Source: Oikopleura dioica
Taxonomy: Eukaryota > Chordata > Appendicularia > Copelata > Oikopleuridae
Length of the DNA stretch: 64,000 nt
Direction of reading: 5' to 3'
Assembly (NCBI GenBank): GCA_907165135.1
Contig: OU015568.1
Coordinates: 5,898,501-5,962,500 of the forward strand
The notes beneath the pieces were generated by a model, which did no database searches, was not told the origin of the DNA, and worked only from the letters and a program-made list of their open reading frames with translations. A program made the position numbers and the translations under genes. Shown here piece by piece: positions 60,921-64,000 of this stretch (position 1 is the stretch's first letter; each line of letters begins with the position of its first letter).

Positions 60921-63900
60921 ATGCTCTGGAGAAGATTCAAAAATAGATTTTTTAGTCTCAAAACATGCATGGTGCTAACACTTCTTTATTTTTTGCTGAG
61001 AGAGAATTCCGAAAGTACCGGGAGTTTGGCGAGAGTTCCGAGTCACAGAAGCAAGAAAAATAAGCAGAAACATAAGTTGAAGAAAAAGAGAAAAAATGAA
61101 TCAAAATTTGAAAAATTGGAAGACGCAGTCGAGAGACATCAAGAACTCCGGCTCGAAGGCGAAGAGCCAATTTACACCGACGACGATGTAGCGGACGGCC
61201 GCGTTCTCGACGACCCTCGGAACAATTTCCAACCCGTTCTCGGCGGCGAACTCGACCCGGAAATGCGAAAACGAATCGATGCTGCTCAAGCTGAGCTGAA
61301 TATTCAAGCGCCGGAGGAGATTCTCAAAAGCTCGCAAGACGAAGTCGCCGATGAAGGAATCCAGGAGGAAGAATCGACAGCGACAACAACAACTAGCACG
61401 ACAACAACGACCACAACGACAACGACTTCGAAAACAGCGGTAAGTGAGGAGCAACACACGACTTCAGCCGAAACGACAACAACGACGGAAGATGAAGAAA
61501 ACTCGGAAGAGCTGGAAAATGTCGCCTACGAAAATGATGAAAAAGAGGACGAAGAAGAAACGACCACTTCAACGACTACAACGACGACGACGTCGACAGT
61601 CGAAACAACAACAAAACCAGAAGCAAAAATCGCTGAGGAATACAAAGAAAAGCAGAGTTCTGAGAATGTAGAAGAAAATGGAGGAGAAGAAAATCAAGTA
61701 GCAGAGGAAGAAAGAATCGAATCTGAAGAAACCACCACTTCAACAACAACAACGACGACCTCCAAAACAGCCACTTCCCCCGTCGATGAAGATGAAAAAT
61801 CAGAAAACAAAGAAGAACCAAGCCCTGAACATCCAAAAAATGCCGAAAAAGCAAAAGAAAATGACGAAGAAGTCGAAATCACCGTCGAAGAAGACGAAAA
61901 AGAAGAAGTCAAAGAACAGCCAGTTCAAGAAGAAAAGCCTGAAATGCCGGAAGAAAAGGAAGCGAAGCCGCAAAAAACACTGGAAGACGCAATGAAAGAC
62001 CTGGAAGAAAAGAAAAAAGCGGCAAAAGAAGCAGCAGACAAACTAAAAGCTCTTCAGCAGCGTCCAAATATTGGATACGCTCAGTTCGGGGCTCACGATG
62101 TCAACGATTTCCAAGCAATCATGCCTGTTCTCCGAACAATCAAGCCCGTCAACAATTACGAGCCCTACGACTTCAACAAAGGCACTCCCGGAGAAGCAGA
62201 TATTCTAGAGAAGCGAGAGAAAGTGAAGGAAATGACACTCCACGCATGGAATGGATATAAACTGAATTCCTTCGGCGAATCGGAAGTGAATCCTCTCACC
62301 GGCCAGCCGGTCAACTCCGAGCTCTTCGGAAAGGCGCACACGGGATTGACGATCATCGATGCTTTGGGGACGCTGTATTTGATGGGATTGAAGGAGGAGT
62401 TTTTACAAGCGCGGGAATGGATCGAAAATGACTTCAAATTCGACGCCGAAGCTATTGTAAGTTATTTTTATGGCTTTTTATTTTATTTTTTAAAATTTCA
62501 GCCCGCTGTTGTTTCATTTTTCGAGTCAAATATCCGTCATCTCGGAGGTCTTCTGTCCATCTATCAACTAACTGGAGATCAGTTGTTTCTCGAAAAAGCA
62601 GAAATGGTCGGCCAGGTTTTGGAAAAAGCCTTCAAGGGGGAAAAAGGACTTCCTTACGGAAGACTGGATCTTCCTCATGGCTCTGGAATGTCGCAAGGCT
62701 GGGTTCCAGGCGGATGCTTCGTTTTGGCCGAAATTGGGACGATTTCTCTTGAATGGGTTACTCTCGGTTTGTGGAAAAGTTTGGGCTCTTTGTGAATGTT
62801 TTTAGGTCTTGAAACGGGAGATCTCCACTACAAAGAGCTGGCAGAGCGGGTTCAAAACTACACACGCGATCATGTAGGCGAGTCGGGAATCTATGCGAAT
62901 TTCGTGAAACCAACCGAGGATGGAATTGAAAGCTGCTCAAATGCGATCAGTTTTGCTGGCTGCGCTGATAGTTATTATGAATACATTCTCAAGGTATTGG
63001 CAGATTTTCAGATGAAGAGAAACCTTAGTCAGGCTCTGAAGAGCGTTAATGAAAAGCCGCTTTAATTAGAAATAAATGAATTTCTAGTTCTATCTTCTTG
63101 GAGGAAAAAAAGATCAGGCACAACTTTCCTGGCTTGAGAAAACTGTCCAGGGGGTCGAAGAACATTTGGTGCTAGAACAAGAGAAGGAGAAATACAAAAT
63201 CATGATGGTTGATGGTCAGCAAAGGAGAAATCCGAGAACGGGTGCGTTTGATTTTTCAAAAGGAAATCGAATGGGCCATTTGGCTTGCTTTGCTGGCGGC
63301 TTTTGGGGCTTGACCGCACAGGTTTTGCCCGACAGAGCGGAGAGGTAAGAGGAAAGAGGGAAAGTGATGAGAGCGAAAAATCTAGGTACATGGAACTGGC
63401 CGCTGGCGTCACTCAAAGCTGTCGAGATTCGTACGTCGACAGTCCGACGAATCTCGGCCCGGAGACTTTTTCAACGACTGGTGCTTCAAACCCGGGCAAC
63501 GATTATTACATTCTTCGGCCAGAAACTGTCGAGAGTTACTTCTACCTCTGGCGGCTTACAAAGGCACGGGTCAATATTTAAAAACAGAATCTGATTTATT
63601 ACCGCGATTTAGATTTTTGAATGACTAATTTTAGCCAGAATTCCGACTTTTTTGCTAAAGAATAGCAAAGCCGCGTGCGGCTTCGAGTAGAGAAAGTAAA
63701 ATAAAAGCCGCGCCCCGCGCGGCTTAAGATTTCTTTCTACTGGAAGCCGCATGCGGCTTCTCGATTTTTTAGCAAAGAAGTCGGAATTCTTGCTGAAAAA
63801 AGTCATTCAGAAATCAGAATTGTAGAATAAATTCTGACACGTGATCTACAATAACATTGTTGACTTTCGAAAAAAGGATGAAAAATATCGCGAATGGGCT

Positions 63901-63956
63901 TGGGACGTGGTCCAAGCACTGGAAAAACACTGCCGCACGGAGTTCGGATTTGCCGG
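60921..63956 (+). CDS. Class I alpha-1,2-mannosidase (GH47), truncated by window edge
   Basis: Golgi or ER type II membrane enzyme that trims mannose from N-glycans. Exons 60921-62456, 62512-62766, 62806-62993, 63088-63344, 63386-63563, 63877-63956 and more beyond the edge. Membrane anchor MVLTLLYFLL near residue 20, then a Lys-rich part and a very long acidic stem (about residues 60-380) with several runs of Thr separated by Glu/Lys-rich stretches. The catalytic domain starts near KEMTLHAWNGYKLNSFGESE and shows FGKAHTGLTIIDALGTLYLMG, LGGLLSIYQLTGD, GLPYGRLDL, MGHLACFAGGFWGL, YYILRPETVESYFYLWRLTK and YREWAWDVVQALEKHCR. The long low-complexity stem is unusual for the family. The intron 63564-63876 uses a GC donor and contains a palindromic element. 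Confidence 0.88.
62996..63066. mobile_element. Remnant of CCTGAGTCAGG-family element, copy 28 (mannosidase intron)
   Basis: AGAAACCTTAGTCAGGCTCTGAAGAGCGTTAATGAAAAGCCGCTTT order matches the left half of the family; the rest is lost. Lies in the 94-base intron 62994-63087. Confidence 0.65.
63618..63810. mobile_element. Palindromic element with GCGGC hairpins in a GC-AG intron
   Basis: Outer arms TGAATGACTAATTTTAGCCA / TTGCTGAAAAAAGTCATTCA, then AGAATTCCGACTTTTTTGCT / AGCAAAGAAGTCGGAATTCT, then three GCCGC/GCGGC hairpins. No CCTGAGTCAGG; a third family or unrelated arms around the same hairpin core. Confidence 0.85.
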
Positions 63957-64000
63957 GTAAGAAATCAAAAAAAGAATGAATAAAAATATTATCATTTTCC

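Noticed and set aside
6164..63066. Spaced repeats CCTGAGTCAGG considered as a CRISPR-like array
   Set aside because: The repeats are in inverted pairs, kilobases apart, with variable centres; the DNA is animal nuclear. They are palindromic elements.
1..64000. tRNA or rRNA genes
   Set aside because: No convincing A-box/B-box pair or rRNA-like core was seen by eye; a covariance-model scan would be needed to exclude them.

Overview
The window looks like nuclear DNA of a chordate with a very compact gene style, most likely an appendicularian (larvacean) tunicate related to Oikopleura. Reasons: animal genes that include chordate-type ones (IRF, tyrosine hydroxylase, Kv1 channel, TMEM17, carbonic anhydrase, ZP domain); many introns of only 39-120 bases; splice junctions that fit GA-AG, GC-AG and possibly GG-AG besides GT-AG, as reported for Oikopleura dioica; same-strand gene trains with acceptor-like AGs just before start codons; and a heavy load of small palindromic elements. 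The species assignment is inference.

Layout. 1-5.5 kb: a carbohydrate sulfotransferase (-) head-to-head with an arylsulfatase (+). 5.8-11.6 kb: a tentative multi-exon gene whose exons alternate with palindromic elements. 12.8-17.6 kb: a Shaker/Kv1-type K+ channel with a cysteine-rich S1-S2 loop. 18.6-20.4 kb: a DEG/ENaC channel. 20.6-25.2 kb: a second arylsulfatase (+) tail-to-tail with a third (-), which is the inverted paralogue of the first and carries a 247-base insertion in an exon. 26-31.6 kb: a small unknown gene, a Tctex-type dynein light chain and a phospholipase-A2-like secreted protein without the catalytic pair. 31.8-34 kb (-): an unusual kinase-like plus cysteine-peptidase-like protein. 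34.6-36.5 kb (-): a coiled-coil protein. 38.4-40.9 kb (-): an IRF-family transcription factor. 41.6-44.4 kb: three small, poorly resolved genes, one with a palindromic element inside its reading frame. 44.9-49.5 kb (+): TMEM17, NFS1 and mitochondrial EF-Tu, probably one operon. 49.6-53.4 kb (-): a thioredoxin-ZP fusion and an alpha-carbonic anhydrase. 53.8-56.2 kb (+): tyrosine hydroxylase. 56.5-59.2 kb: a secreted protein gene with an intronless Thr-tailed gene nested in its intron on the other strand. 59.4-64 kb (+): the tRNA-queuosine mannosyltransferase GTDC1 and a GH47 alpha-mannosidase that runs off the right edge.

The dominant theme is a family of palindromic MITE-like elements (28 recognisable full, half or degenerate copies here) with ends like GGGCTCGGCAACC and a subterminal CCTGAGTCAGG. 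Twelve copies lie in introns of well-supported genes. One lies in a reading frame where its own termini would act as GC-AG splice sites. A relative sits in a sulfatase exon with a 6-base target duplication while the paralogue keeps the empty site. Together these suggest elements that insert in genes and are, or become, introns. This is the most interesting system in the window.
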